Source of the DNA: Caulobacter sp. Root655
GTDB lineage: Bacteria > Pseudomonadota > Alphaproteobacteria > Caulobacterales > Caulobacteraceae
DNA length: 64,000 bases
Reading direction: 5' to 3'
Assembly (NCBI RefSeq): GCF_001427665.1
Contig: NZ_LMHC01000001.1
Location: 231,364-295,363, forward strand
The position numbers and the translations under genes were made by a program. Under the pieces are notes generated by a model, which was not told the origin of the DNA, ran no database searches, and saw only the letters and a program-made list of their open reading frames with translations. Below, one piece after another: positions 1 to 8,124 of the stretch (position 1 is its first letter; every line of letters starts with the position of its first letter).

Positions 1-394
1 GGCCGCCGCGCAGCTTGGCGATCCAGGCCGGAGAAGCGCGCAGCGACAACACCGCCGTCGTTACGCCGCCGTCGGCGCCGCTGCGGCTGGAGGCGATCAC
101 CTGGCAGGCGGCGGGTCCGGCCGTGGCGCAGGCTTTCTGGTGGGCGTCCATCAGCGCCTTGATCCGCCCGGACGGAGCCCAGATCGTGTCGACATAGTCG
201 TAGGCGATCATCAGACCGGCGGGCGTGGATGGCGCGTTCTGGGTCGCCGACGTCTCGGAGCTTCTGGCCGCCTTGGCCACGGAAGGCGGCGCTTCCATCA
301 TGACGGTCGCGTCGGAATAGTTCTCGGCCGGTGCGTTCATGCGGCTGCAGCCGGCCAGGACGACGCTCATGATCACCAAAGTGACAGCACGCAT
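1..394 (-). CDS. DUF4349-type lipoprotein, C-terminus cut by the window edge
   Basis: The reading frame opens with a short lipoprotein signal (MRAVTLVIMSVVLAGC), so Cys16 is the likely lipidation site. About 131 residues are visible and the frame runs off the left edge. The stretch after residue 60 (AYDYVDTIWAPSGRIKALMD, then a CxxxxxxxC-like pair and TTAVLSLRASPAWIAKL) has the layout of DUF4349, an envelope domain of unknown function with an internal dyad of beta strands around an amphipathic helix. The family assignment is from memory of the pattern. An envelope lipoprotein is well supported; its role is unknown. Confidence 0.75.
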   Translation of the reverse strand, partial: MRAVTLVIMSVVLAGCSRMNAPAENYSDATVMMEAPPSVAKAARSSETSATQNAPSTPAGLMIAYDYVDTIWAPSGRIKALMDAHQKACATAGPAACQVIASSRSGADGGVTTAVLSLRASPAWIAKLRGG

Positions 395-496
395 GACGGT
401 TCCACCCCTTGCGGTTCTTGAGGTCACGCTAGCAGGTCGCGGGTCTCGCGCCAGTAAAAAATTGACAGATGTAATCTGAGCGTTCGCGCGGCCGAC

Positions 497-1222
497 TCAG
501 GACGCCCGGGTCTCATCCAGCTGGCCCAGGATCATGATCTTCTGCCAGATCTTGCGGCCGAGATCGGAGGTCAGGGTCTCGATGTCGTTGACGGCGGCGA
601 TCACCACCGAGTCGTTGCTCTCGCCGGCATAGAGCGCCGCCAGCTTGGCGGTCAGGGCCAGCATCTCGGCGCAGTAGTCGAGATAGCGGGCCAGTTCGAA
701 GCGGTTCATCTCGCGCGCCGGCGACGAGGCCGTTCGCGGGCCCAGCACCAGGGTCGGGTCCTTGGTCAGCTGGTGCATGTCGATGACGTGGGCGAACGAC
801 CGCAGCTCGTGCAGGGCCTTCTGGACGCGCGAGCGCTTCCAGCGTGACTCCAGCGACATGAAGAACCAGATGGCCGCGCCCGACAGCAGCACCAGATTGA
901 CCGCCGGTTCCAATCCCTGGGCCAGGCTGAGGGTGCTGGCGCCGCGCAGGCTGGCCAGCCAGTCGAGCCGGGCGATCAGCGCCGTCTCCAGCCCGACCGC
1001 GACGACGACGATCGCCGCCACCAGGGCGCGCAGGAGGAGATAGGGTCGCGACAGCCGCCGGGCGCGCTGGGCCGTGACCCGGGCGGTGGCGGTCAGCTGG
1101 CCGCAGACCTCGGCCAGGCCCGAGGCCGGGAACCGTTCGGCGACCCGGGCGCGCAGGTGATCCAGGGTCTCGACCACCTTGTCGTCGTCGAGCTTCAACG
1201 CGCTGTTCGATCGCCTGGCCAT
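497..1222 (-). CDS. Hypothetical two-TM membrane protein
   Basis: A 241-residue protein I do not recognise. The N-terminal 58 residues are charged and probably cytoplasmic. Two hydrophobic segments lie at about residues 61-84 and 104-125, joined by a short loop. The C-terminal 110 residues are helical and charged (RSRVQKALHELRSFAHVIDM and onward), with no catalytic motif that I can see. Both termini would be cytoplasmic. It stands alone: the next gene is on the other strand and the upstream lipoprotein is about 100 bases away. Coding composition is typical for this genome, so the gene is probably real. Confidence 0.75.
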   Translation of the reverse strand: MARRSNSALKLDDDKVVETLDHLRARVAERFPASGLAEVCGQLTATARVTAQRARRLSRPYLLLRALVAAIVVVAVGLETALIARLDWLASLRGASTLSLAQGLEPAVNLVLLSGAAIWFFMSLESRWKRSRVQKALHELRSFAHVIDMHQLTKDPTLVLGPRTASSPAREMNRFELARYLDYCAEMLALTAKLAALYAGESNDSVVIAAVNDIETLTSDLGRKIWQKIMILGQLDETRAS

Positions 1223-1319
1223 GCCGCTCCCCCGTTCGTGGCGAACGCTAGCATGGGCTTTCCGCTTGCGGTCAATTCAAACATCTGTTTGAATTGACCT
1301 TGCCCGGAGAGGACAGATC

Positions 1320-1736
1320 ATGACCTTCCAGCCGCCCGTCCCCTTCACGCCCCATACGCGCAGGAGCCCGCTGACCACGCCGTGGGAGCCGATCTACGCC
1401 GACATTCGCGACGATCGCTGGGTGCTGGCCGTGGAGGTGCGCGAACCGCACACCAATTCCCGGGGAAATCCGCACGGTGGCCTGATCGCCGCCCTGGCCG
1501 ACAACGCCATGGGCCTGTCCTGCGGCGTGCTCCTGAAGCGCGAGGGCATCGCGTATGGCGGCTTCATTACCGTCTCGCTCGGCGTCGATTATCTGAACAC
1601 GGCGAAACTGGGCCAATGGCTGGAGTTCGACACCGACTTCATCAAGCCCGGCAAGAGCCTGTGCTTCGCCGAGGCCACGGTGCGGGCCGACGGCAAGCCG
1701 GTGGCCCGGGCCCGGGCGACGTTCAAGGTGGCGTGA
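1320..1736 (+). CDS. PaaI-family hotdog thioesterase
   Basis: A 138-residue single hotdog domain. The family motif N-x-H-G-G-x(7)-D is visible at residues 50-61 (NPHGGLIAALAD), where the Asn and Asp positions form the catalytic site of PaaI/YbgC-like acyl-CoA thioesterases. The start is fixed by a GGAGAGGA ribosome site 6 bases upstream of the ATG. Substrate cannot be read from sequence; aryl- or medium-chain acyl-CoA is usual for the family. It is one of three small hotdog proteins within 2.6 kb, although the other two form a separate pair. Confidence 0.88.
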   Translation: MTFQPPVPFTPHTRRSPLTTPWEPIYADIRDDRWVLAVEVREPHTNSRGNPHGGLIAALADNAMGLSCGVLLKREGIAYGGFITVSLGVDYLNTAKLGQWLEFDTDFIKPGKSLCFAEATVRADGKPVARARATFKVA

Positions 1737-1748
1737 GGGGCGGTCTTC

Positions 1749-1923
1749 CTCGCACCCTCTCCCAGCGGGAGAGGGAGGGGCCCAAGCGAAGCTTGGGAGG
1801 GTGAGGGATTACGCCCTCACCGTTTTCCCTGAGCGCCCTACCGGCACGCCGTCCGACGTTTTACCCCCTCACCCTCCCACCGCTGCGCGGCGGGCCCCTC
1901 CCTCTCCCCATGGGAGAGGGTTT
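1749..1923. repeat. Two GC-rich palindromic intergenic repeats
   Basis: The gap between the thioesterase and the exonuclease is filled by two imperfect palindromes built from the words CCCTCTCCC and GGGAGAGGG with GGGAGGGTGAGG arms. The first runs about 1749-1806 and the second about 1862-1923. Both can fold into long hairpins and lie between convergent genes, so they may act as bidirectional terminators. Similar GC-rich palindromes are common between genes in Caulobacter-type genomes. Confidence 0.7.
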
Positions 1924-1931
1924 CGCTAATC

Positions 1932-2939
1932 CTACTCCCCCTCCTCCTCGTCAAACCCCACCAGCCGCAAGGCCCGCGCCGGTATCCCCTCCAGTTCGCA
2001 CCAGCGCGCCAGCGCCTCCTCGCGGCCGTGGGTGATCCACACCTCGCCGGGCCGCAGTTCGTCCAGGGTGGCGGTCAGTTCGTCCCAGTCGGCGTGGTCG
2101 GAGATGATCAGCGGCAGTTCCACCCCGCGCTGTCGGGCTCTCGCCCGGACCCGCATCCAGCCGCTGGCGAAACAGTCGACGGGGTCGGGGAAGCGCCGCG
2201 ACCAGCGGTCGGCCAGGGCCGAGGGCGGGGCGACGACGATCGCGCCCTCGAAGTCCTTCTTGGCGCCGGCGGTGGCCGGAGCCAGAGGCCCCAGGTCGAC
2301 GCCGTGGCGTTCGTAAAGCCGGTTCAGCCGCTCCATCGCCCCGTGCACGTGGATGGTCTTCTCCCAGCCGGCCTCGCGCAGCAGCCTGATCACCCGCTGG
2401 GCCTTGCCCAGGGCGTAGGCCCCGACGATATGGGAGCGCTCGGGGAACTGTTCGACCGACTTCAGCAGGGCGGCGATCTCGCCGGCGTCGTCGGGATGGC
2501 GGAAAACCGGCAGGCCGAAGGTGGCCTCGGTCACGAAAACGTCGCAGGGCACGGGCTCGAAGGCCGCGCAGGTCGGGTCGCGGCGGCGCTTGTAGTCGCC
2601 CGACACGACGATGGTCATGCCCTTCCAGCGCACCACCACCTGGGCCGAGCCCAGCACGTGGCCGGCCGGGACCAGGGAGACCTCGACGCCGTTGTGGCTG
2701 AAGCCTTCGCCATAGGCGAGCGGCGTGCGCCGGCCGGCGAAATCCTCGCCGTAGCGCTCGGCCATGATCGCCAGGGTCTCCGGTGTCGCCGCCACGCTCC
2801 CGTGCCCGGCCCGCGCGTGGTCGGCATGGCCATGTGTGACCACCGCCCTGGCCACGGGGCGGTTGGGGTCGATGTAGAAGTCCCCGGGCGGGCAATAGAG
2901 GCCGCCGGGCTTCGGACAGAGCAGGTCTTGCGGCTTCAT
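1932..2939 (-). CDS. Ligase-associated DNA exonuclease (MBL fold, beta-CASP type)
   Basis: A 335-residue metallo-beta-lactamase-fold protein. The zinc motif HGHADH is at residues 36-41, followed by an AGHVLGSAQV metal site and SGDYKRRRD. The C-terminal half has ISDHADWDEL and ITHGREEAL, as in the beta-CASP/SNM1-like nucleases annotated as ligase-associated DNA exonucleases. In many bacteria this gene sits beside an ATP-dependent DNA ligase and a helicase and is thought to trim ends for repair. Here neither partner is adjacent. The ATG at 2939 is chosen because the upstream extension has no family similarity and overlaps the divergent gene. Confidence 0.88.
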   Translation of the reverse strand: MKPQDLLCPKPGGLYCPPGDFYIDPNRPVARAVVTHGHADHARAGHGSVAATPETLAIMAERYGEDFAGRRTPLAYGEGFSHNGVEVSLVPAGHVLGSAQVVVRWKGMTIVVSGDYKRRRDPTCAAFEPVPCDVFVTEATFGLPVFRHPDDAGEIAALLKSVEQFPERSHIVGAYALGKAQRVIRLLREAGWEKTIHVHGAMERLNRLYERHGVDLGPLAPATAGAKKDFEGAIVVAPPSALADRWSRRFPDPVDCFASGWMRVRARARQRGVELPLIISDHADWDELTATLDELRPGEVWITHGREEALARWCELEGIPARALRLVGFDEEEGE

Positions 2940-2981
2940 CACGGTGGATATGGCAACGCGGCTGGCTATAAACCTATCCCC

Positions 2982-3476
2982 ATGAGCCACGATATCAGCA
3001 GCGACGAACAGCATCGTCTCATCGCCAACGCCATGAACGAGGGCAGTCCGCAGGCGCGGGCCCTGGGGTTCCAGACCCTGGAGATCGGCAATGCGGTCGC
3101 CATCCTCAAGGTCCCCTACCGGCCGGAGATCGTCGGCGACCCCGAGACGGGGGTGATCGCCGGCGGGGTGGTCACCACCCTGCTCGACCACGCCAGCGGC
3201 CAGGCGGTGCACGCGGCGCTGAGCGAATGGACCTCGATCGCCACCCTCGATCTGCGCATCGACTACATGCGGCCGGCGCAGCCGGGGCGCGACGTGCTGG
3301 CCCGGGCCCATTGCTACAAGGTGACCCGCTCGGTGGCCTTCGTCCGGGCCGTGGCCTACGAGGACGACCCCGACGACCCGGTCGCCGCCGCCCAGGCCGC
3401 CTTCATGCTCGATTCCAGCGCCGGCAAGAAGTCGGGCGCCAACTTCAAGCCGCCGCGCAAGGGGGACAAGGCATGA
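2982..3476 (+). CDS. PaaI-family hotdog thioesterase, first of a coupled pair
   Basis: A 164-residue hotdog protein. The motif around residues 59-70 (GVIAGGVVTTLLDHASG) is the PaaI active-site helix with Gly-Gly and the catalytic Asp. The tail is lysine-rich (GKKSGANFKPPRKGDKA). The gene lies 42 bases from the divergent exonuclease start and overlaps the next thioesterase by four bases (ATGA), so the two are very likely translationally coupled and may form a heteromeric hotdog enzyme. Acyl-CoA hydrolysis is the family function; the substrate is unknown. Confidence 0.88.
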   Translation: MSHDISSDEQHRLIANAMNEGSPQARALGFQTLEIGNAVAILKVPYRPEIVGDPETGVIAGGVVTTLLDHASGQAVHAALSEWTSIATLDLRIDYMRPAQPGRDVLARAHCYKVTRSVAFVRAVAYEDDPDDPVAAAQAAFMLDSSAGKKSGANFKPPRKGDKA

Positions 3477-3892
3477 GCGACGCCGACAACCGCCTGACGG
3501 CCATGCTGTCGTCGATCCCCTATGCCCGCTTCATCGGCATGCGGGCCGAACTGGCCGGCGACGAGATGACCGCCATCCTGCCGTTCTCCGACCACATCGT
3601 CGGCAATCCCATGCTGCCGGCCATCCATGGTGGGGTGCTGGGCGCCTTCATGGAGATGACCGCCCTGGCCCAGCTGTCGGTGGGCGAGCCGCTGAAGCGC
3701 CAGCCGCGCACCATCGACGTGTCGATCGAGTACCTGCGCTCGGGCCGTCCCCTGACCACCTTCGCCCGGGCCCAGATCAAGAAGGTCGGCCGCCGGATCG
3801 CCAACGTCCATGTCGAGGCCTGGCAGGAACAGCGCGCCATGCCGATCGCCGCCCTGCGCGGGCATTTCCTGCTGACGTCGGCGGAAGACTAG
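3473..3892 (+). CDS. PaaI-family hotdog thioesterase, second of a coupled pair
   Basis: A 139-residue hotdog protein whose ATG overlaps the stop of the preceding thioesterase (ATGA at 3473-3476). The active-site helix reads HGGVLGAFMEMTALA, in which the usual catalytic Asp is replaced by Glu in EMTA. The partner gene keeps the Asp. This fits a pair of diverged subunits in which the two active-site halves differ. Acyl-CoA thioesterase is the family call; substrate unknown. Confidence 0.86.
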   Translation: MSDADNRLTAMLSSIPYARFIGMRAELAGDEMTAILPFSDHIVGNPMLPAIHGGVLGAFMEMTALAQLSVGEPLKRQPRTIDVSIEYLRSGRPLTTFARAQIKKVGRRIANVHVEAWQEQRAMPIAALRGHFLLTSAED

Positions 3893-3906
3893 TTTCGGCA
3901 ACCGCC

Positions 3907-4014
3907 GTGCGTCCTTCGAGGCCCTCCCATGGAGGGCGCCTCAGGATGAGGGCTTCAGCAACAGCGTTCCTCATCCTGAGGCGCGAGCCGAAGGCGAAGC
4001 CTCGAAGGACGCAC
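3907..4014. repeat. Intergenic inverted repeat between convergent genes
   Basis: GTGCGTCCTTCGAGGC at 3907-3922 is matched by its reverse complement at 3999-4014, and inner arms CCTCAGGATGAG and CTCATCCTGAGG also pair. The whole unit can form a long cruciform or hairpin. It is located where two genes converge and is a typical dispersed repeat of this group, possibly serving as a terminator. Confidence 0.75.
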
Positions 4015-4034
4015 CGCCTTTCAATGTCCAGACT

Positions 4035-4991
4035 CTAGAGAGGCAGCTTGGCGTCGCCGAGGGTGACGCCGGCGAAGACGCCTTCGGTCTGCAGGTCGGC
4101 GATCCTGTCCTTCACCGTCTTGCGACGGCCGTCATAGTCCGTGTTGCCGCTGCCGATCAGCGACAGGGCGGCCAGCTGTTCGGCCAGGGTCGACTTGGCG
4201 AGCGCCGCGCGGATCGCGTCCGGGCCGCCCCGGCCCTGGTGGCGGATGTCCGACACCCAGATGGCCAGCCGGGGATCCTTGCCCCTCAGCTTGAAGGTGG
4301 TCGCCGCGGCGGCGATCTTGCCCTTCATGATCCCGACGGCGACCCGGACCGAGGCCTCCACCGCCTTGGGATCGTTCAGCAGCCAGTGCATCAGCTTGCC
4401 GGCGTTCAGGGCCTCGGTCGGACCCGCCTCCAGGGTGTTGGGGTTCAGGAAGGTCATGAAGGTGAACAGCTGGTTCTCGACCTTGCCGTTGGGGCGGTGC
4501 ACCGCCGTGACGGCCTCCAGCGAGAAGGTGCGGTCGCCATCGGTCCGCTGGACCTTGCCGTTCTTCAGCGACAGGTCGGGGAAGTAGCTGGCCGCCGTCG
4601 GCAGGGTCAGCAGTTCGCGGAACAGCAGGATCAGGTTGTCGCCCGGGGTGTGGGCGGCCAGTTGGTAGAAGCCGAAGGTGAAGCGGGCCCGGTCATAGGT
4701 GTTGAACAGCAGGTGATGCCCGCCGGACTCGGCGACCACGGTCGGCCAGATGAAATGCGCCCAGGGGCCCAGGAAGACCTCCGAGGCATGGCGATCGTAG
4801 CGAAGGGCCGGGATCTCGTTCAGGACCCGGGTCTGGTAGAGGCCCTTGTGCGGCCCGTCGCCGTCGGAGAACGACACGGTCTGGGCGACGACGAACGGCG
4901 CGTCCGCCGATCCCTTCCGCTGGGCCTTCCACCGCGTGCCGGTCTTTTGCGCGGGTCCGTCCGTGGTGATGTCGAAAGTGATGCCGGGCAT
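4035..4991 (-). CDS. Conserved-looking hypothetical protein
   Basis: A 318-residue soluble protein that I do not recognise. It has no signal peptide and no membrane segment. The N-terminal 200 residues are rich in aromatic beta strands (FLGPWAHFIWP, HHLLFNTYDRARFTFGFYQLAAHTPGD), the C-terminal third is helical, and it ends in a small domain (GSGNTDYDGRRKTVKDRIADL). The start at 4991 is preferred over an upstream TTG because a GGGGGAGG ribosome site precedes it. It is monocistronic, bounded by an intergenic repeat downstream. Function unknown. Confidence 0.75.
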   Translation of the reverse strand: MPGITFDITTDGPAQKTGTRWKAQRKGSADAPFVVAQTVSFSDGDGPHKGLYQTRVLNEIPALRYDRHASEVFLGPWAHFIWPTVVAESGGHHLLFNTYDRARFTFGFYQLAAHTPGDNLILLFRELLTLPTAASYFPDLSLKNGKVQRTDGDRTFSLEAVTAVHRPNGKVENQLFTFMTFLNPNTLEAGPTEALNAGKLMHWLLNDPKAVEASVRVAVGIMKGKIAAAATTFKLRGKDPRLAIWVSDIRHQGRGGPDAIRAALAKSTLAEQLAALSLIGSGNTDYDGRRKTVKDRIADLQTEGVFAGVTLGDAKLPL

Positions 4992-5194
4992 GGTCGCCTC
5001 CCCCAAAGTCCCCGCGCGACGCTAATCGCGATGGCTTGAGGGTGGCAAGCTATAAGGGCGGGGTCAAATCCACTAACGCAATGGTCGTGGCTGGCGGGTG
5101 ACGTTTTTCGCCCGAGCCCCCGCTGGCGGCGATCGGTTCGTGAGACGCGGGGGTGAGGGGATATAAATGCCCTAAAATAGGCTGCTATTGACTA

Positions 5195-5212
5195 CATTAC
5201 ACCAGCGTAATG
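5195..5212. promoter_or_regulatory. Dyad symmetry in the 5007-5343 intergenic region
   Basis: The 337-base gap before the small ORF at 5344 is less GC-rich than its surroundings. It contains an inverted repeat CATTAC-ACCAGC-GTAATG at 5195-5212, just after TTGACT at about 5188. This resembles an operator over a promoter serving the 32-residue gene. No matching regulator can be named, and I see no other gene in the gap. Confidence 0.3.
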
Positions 5213-5343
5213 CTGTGTTTCCGAGATAACGTTTCTTAAAAACGCTTCATGACGCAAAGGTAACGGGTGTTCACCATCCGGCGGGCCTATACCCCTGATC
5301 ACCGGACGCGGACGACGCGCCGGACCAACAGGGAACCAAGACA

Positions 5344-5442
5344 ATGACCTTCACCACCAACAGCTTCGCCGGTTTCGCCAGCCTGGTTCTGGCCCTTCTG
5401 CCCCTCGTCGTGATCGCCGGCTCCATCTCCACGAGCTTCTGA
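5344..5442 (+). CDS. Tiny single-pass membrane protein, 32 residues
   Basis: An ATG preceded by an AGGGAAC ribosome site opens a 32-residue frame, MTFTTNSFAGFASLVLALLP followed by a further hydrophobic run and ending ISTSF. Residues about 9-27 form one transmembrane helix. A 337-base promoter-like region precedes it. The short polar N-terminus and the TM resemble small stress or regulatory membrane peptides, but I know no named family. Too small for most gene finders; expression evidence is needed. Confidence 0.5.
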   Translation: MTFTTNSFAGFASLVLALLPLVVIAGSISTSF

Positions 5443-5479
5443 GTGATCGCCGCGTAGCTCCATCGGGATCGCGTCCCCC

Positions 5480-6409
5480 TCAGGCTCCCAGAGCCTCGCG
5501 GGCCGCCCGGTGGAGCAAGGCGTGACGACGCGCCAATCGATCGATGTCGGCGTCGTATCCGCCGCCGATCACCCCCGCCACGGGGATCTCTCTTTCCAGA
5601 CATGAGCCCAGGACGAACGCCTCGCGCCGCGCGAGCCCCTCGTCGCTCAAACTCAGACGCCCCAGCCTGTCGTCCGCGTGCGGATCGACCCCGGCGTTGA
5701 AGAACACCAGATCGGGCGCCACGCGCGCCAGCAGCTCCGGCAAGATGCCGGACAGCGCCTCCAGATAGGCTTCGTCGCCCGTGCCGTCCGGCAGGTCGAT
5801 GTCCAGATCGCTGACCGCCTTGCGGGCCGGGAAGTTCTTCTCGGCGTGCATCGAGAAGGTGAAGACCGAAGGGTCGCCGTCGAAGATCCGCGCCGTGCCG
5901 TCGCCCTGGTGGACGTCGAGATCGACGACCAGCACCTGGCGCACCGCGCCCTCGGCTTGCAGCCGCCGCGCCGCCACCGCCACGTCGTTGAACACGCAGA
6001 AGCCGGCGCCGGCTCCCGCCTCGGCGTGATGGCTGCCGCCGGCGGTGTTGCAGGCGATCCCGTGCTCCAGCGCCAGGCGCGCGGCCTGAAGCGTGCCGCC
6101 GGTCGCGGCTCTCGCCCGGGCGGCCACCGACTCGGTGTTGGGCATGCCGATGCGGCGCACGAGGTCGGCGGGCAGGCTCAGCTCGACCACCCCGCGGACA
6201 TAGGCCGCGTCATGGACAAGCCGCAGGCTGTCCAGGTCGATCGGCTCGGGGCGGACGAAACCGGCCGGCCCCGCTACGCCCTCGGCCTCCAGCACGGCGG
6301 CCAGGCGCGAGAACTTGTCCATCGGAAAGCGGTGGCCGGGCGGCATCTCGGCGCGGAAGGCGGGATGGTGGACGATCGGTGGAATGGGCGGCGGATAGGG
6401 TGTGGCCAT
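5480..6409 (-). CDS. Histone deacetylase family (class II / AcuC-like) hydrolase
   Basis: A 309-residue arginase/deacetylase-fold enzyme. The tandem histidines of the charge relay are at 127-128 (GGSHHA), the zinc ligands follow in DLDVHQGDG (Asp165, His167), and a third acidic ligand is in NAGVDPHADD. The glycine-rich GVIGGGYD near the C-terminus completes the active site. Bacterial members remove acetyl groups from lysines or polyamines or act as amidohydrolases; the exact substrate is unknown. Length is normal for the family. It is divergent from tesB by about 80 bases. Confidence 0.9.
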   Translation of the reverse strand: MATPYPPPIPPIVHHPAFRAEMPPGHRFPMDKFSRLAAVLEAEGVAGPAGFVRPEPIDLDSLRLVHDAAYVRGVVELSLPADLVRRIGMPNTESVAARARAATGGTLQAARLALEHGIACNTAGGSHHAEAGAGAGFCVFNDVAVAARRLQAEGAVRQVLVVDLDVHQGDGTARIFDGDPSVFTFSMHAEKNFPARKAVSDLDIDLPDGTGDEAYLEALSGILPELLARVAPDLVFFNAGVDPHADDRLGRLSLSDEGLARREAFVLGSCLEREIPVAGVIGGGYDADIDRLARRHALLHRAAREALGA

Positions 6410-6488
6410 TGGGCGACGATGGGGAGGGCATCGCCCTGGCGCAAGGTCGCGACTTGCCCCGCCGCCCGCTGGCGCTTAACGAACCGCC

Positions 6489-7343
6489 ATGCGCACGCCC
6501 GAGAACCTCGCCGACATCCTCGCCCTCGAAGCCATCGAGGTGAACCTGTTCCGTGGGATCAGCCCCAATGACGGCTTCCCCCGCATTTTTGGCGGCCTGG
6601 TCATCGCCCAGGCGCTGATGGCGGCCTACAGGACCGTGCCCGAGCGGGTCTGCCATTCGCTGCACGCCTATTTCATCCGGCCCGGCGACGTGAACGCCCC
6701 GGTGCTCTACGAAGTCGAGCGGGCCCGCGACGGCGGCACCTTCACCACCCGCCGGGTGGCGGCGATCCAGCACGGCGAGCAGATCTTCAACCTGGCCTGC
6801 TCGTTCCAGACCCCGGAGGAGGGCCTGGAGCACCAGGCGCCGATGCCGTCCGCCGTCGATCCGGAATCCCTGCCGACCGAGGCCGAGTACCTGCGCTCGC
6901 TAGGCGAGGACGTGCATCCCCGGTTCGTGAAGATGGCCGAATATCCGCGGCCGATCGACCTGCGCTGGGTCGATCCGCAGCACCCGACCAAGCCGACGCC
7001 GAAGCCCTCGACCAAGGAGGTCTGGATGCGGGCCAAGGCCCCGCTCGGCGACGACGTGCGCCTGCAGCAGGCGGCCCTGGCCTACGCCTCGGACATGGCC
7101 TTCATGGAAAGCGCCCTGCGTCCGCACGGCCTGATCTGGACCACGCCCGGCCTGCAGGCCGCCAGCCTGGACCACGCCATGTGGTTCCACCATCCGTTCA
7201 ACTTCAACGACTGGACCCTGTTCGCCCAGGACAGCCCCTCGGCCTCGCAGGGCCGTGGCCTGGTGCGCGGCCAGATGTTCAGCCGTGACGGCCAACTGGT
7301 GGCGTCGGTGGCCCAGGAATGCCTGATGCGGGTGCGGAAGTAG
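6489..7343 (+). CDS. tesB: Acyl-CoA thioesterase II
   Basis: A 284-residue double-hotdog protein. N-terminal FRGISPNDGFPRIFGGLVIAQAL and HSLHAYFIRPGD are hallmark TesB segments, and the C-terminal repeat contains SLDHAMWFHHPFNFNDW, with the catalytic Asp in the LDHAMWFH block. It hydrolyses medium- and long-chain acyl-CoA to free acid and CoA in the cytoplasm. It is probably monocistronic, ended by the palindromic repeat just downstream. Confidence 0.93.
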   Translation: MRTPENLADILALEAIEVNLFRGISPNDGFPRIFGGLVIAQALMAAYRTVPERVCHSLHAYFIRPGDVNAPVLYEVERARDGGTFTTRRVAAIQHGEQIFNLACSFQTPEEGLEHQAPMPSAVDPESLPTEAEYLRSLGEDVHPRFVKMAEYPRPIDLRWVDPQHPTKPTPKPSTKEVWMRAKAPLGDDVRLQQAALAYASDMAFMESALRPHGLIWTTPGLQAASLDHAMWFHHPFNFNDWTLFAQDSPSASQGRGLVRGQMFSRDGQLVASVAQECLMRVRK

Positions 7344-7355
7344 GTTCAGTTTCTT

Positions 7356-7474
7356 CCCTCCCCCTTGTGGGGAGGGTGGCCCCGAAGGGGTCGGGTGGGG
7401 TTTGATGACTCAAAAGGGGCGGCGAAGCCCCACCCACCAGCTTCGCTGGTCCCCCTCCCCACAAGGGGGAGGGA
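7356..7474. repeat. GC-rich palindromic repeat, type with CCTTGTGGGGAGGG ends
   Basis: The unit begins CCCTCCCCCTTGTGGGGAGG and ends with the complementary CCCCTCCCCACAAGGGGGAG, with inner hairpins GGCCCCGAAGGGGTC and CCAGCTTCGCTGG. A second copy of the same family lies at 11050-11171. Both lie between convergent genes. Confidence 0.8.
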
Positions 7475-7485
7475 CAAGATTTTCC

Positions 7486-8058
7486 TCAGTCGTAGTGGCG
7501 CTCGGCGTCGTCATCGCCCTCGGCCGGACCTTCCGGGTCGCCGACCATCGCCGGCGGATCGGCCAGCACCACGCCTTGCGCGATCTTCACTTCGGGAACG
7601 GCGGCGCGGGTGAAGGGCAGGTACCAGGTCTGGCCGCCCAGGGCCGGGTCGATCTCGAGCAGGTCGTCGGCGCCGAAGTTCTGGACGCTCTTGATCTTGC
7701 CCAGCAGCTCGTCGGTGGCGATATGGCGGACCGGCAGGCCGATCAGGTCGGCCAGGTAGAACTCGTCCTCGTCCGGCTCGGGCAGGGCGGCGCGGGGGAC
7801 GTAGAGGCGCAGGCCGCGCAGGGCGTCGGCGGCCTCCTTGGTGTCGACCCCGGCGCAGCGGGCGACGACGCCGTCCTTGACCACGCGGGCCGTCGTCACC
7901 GTCAGGGCCGGCGAGCCGTCCTGGCGGGTCAGGGCCTTGAACCGGGTCAGGGTCAGGGGGTCTTCGGTATAGGTCGAGATCCGCAACTCGCCGCGCACGC
8001 CAAAGGCGCCGGCGACACGGCCGACGAGGATCAGGCTCTGGGGGGAGGACTGGGTCAT
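7486..8058 (-). CDS. rimM: 16S rRNA processing protein RimM
   Basis: A 190-residue protein with the N-terminal RimM barrel starting ILVGRVAGAFGVRGELRIST and the C-terminal PRC-barrel containing EFYLADLIGLPV and VPEVKIAQGVVLADPP. RimM binds ribosomal protein S19 and helps mature the 30S head domain. It lies 66 bases downstream of rpsP on the same strand, as in the common rpsP-rimM-trmD-rplS operon, but trmD and rplS do not follow here. The acidic C-terminal tail is typical of alphaproteobacteria. Confidence 0.94.
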   Translation of the reverse strand: MTQSSPQSLILVGRVAGAFGVRGELRISTYTEDPLTLTRFKALTRQDGSPALTVTTARVVKDGVVARCAGVDTKEAADALRGLRLYVPRAALPEPDEDEFYLADLIGLPVRHIATDELLGKIKSVQNFGADDLLEIDPALGGQTWYLPFTRAAVPEVKIAQGVVLADPPAMVGDPEGPAEGDDDAERHYD

Positions 8059-8124
8059 GCGGAGCGCGCGAAAGAAAACGCCGTCGCCAGGCGGTGAGGC
8101 CCAGCGACGGCGCTTCCGAAAGCC

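Noticed and set aside
2028..2981. N-terminal extension of the thioesterase at 2982
   Set aside because: The frame upstream of the ATG at 2982 is antisense to the exonuclease gene and Gly/Arg-rich; it is not part of the protein.
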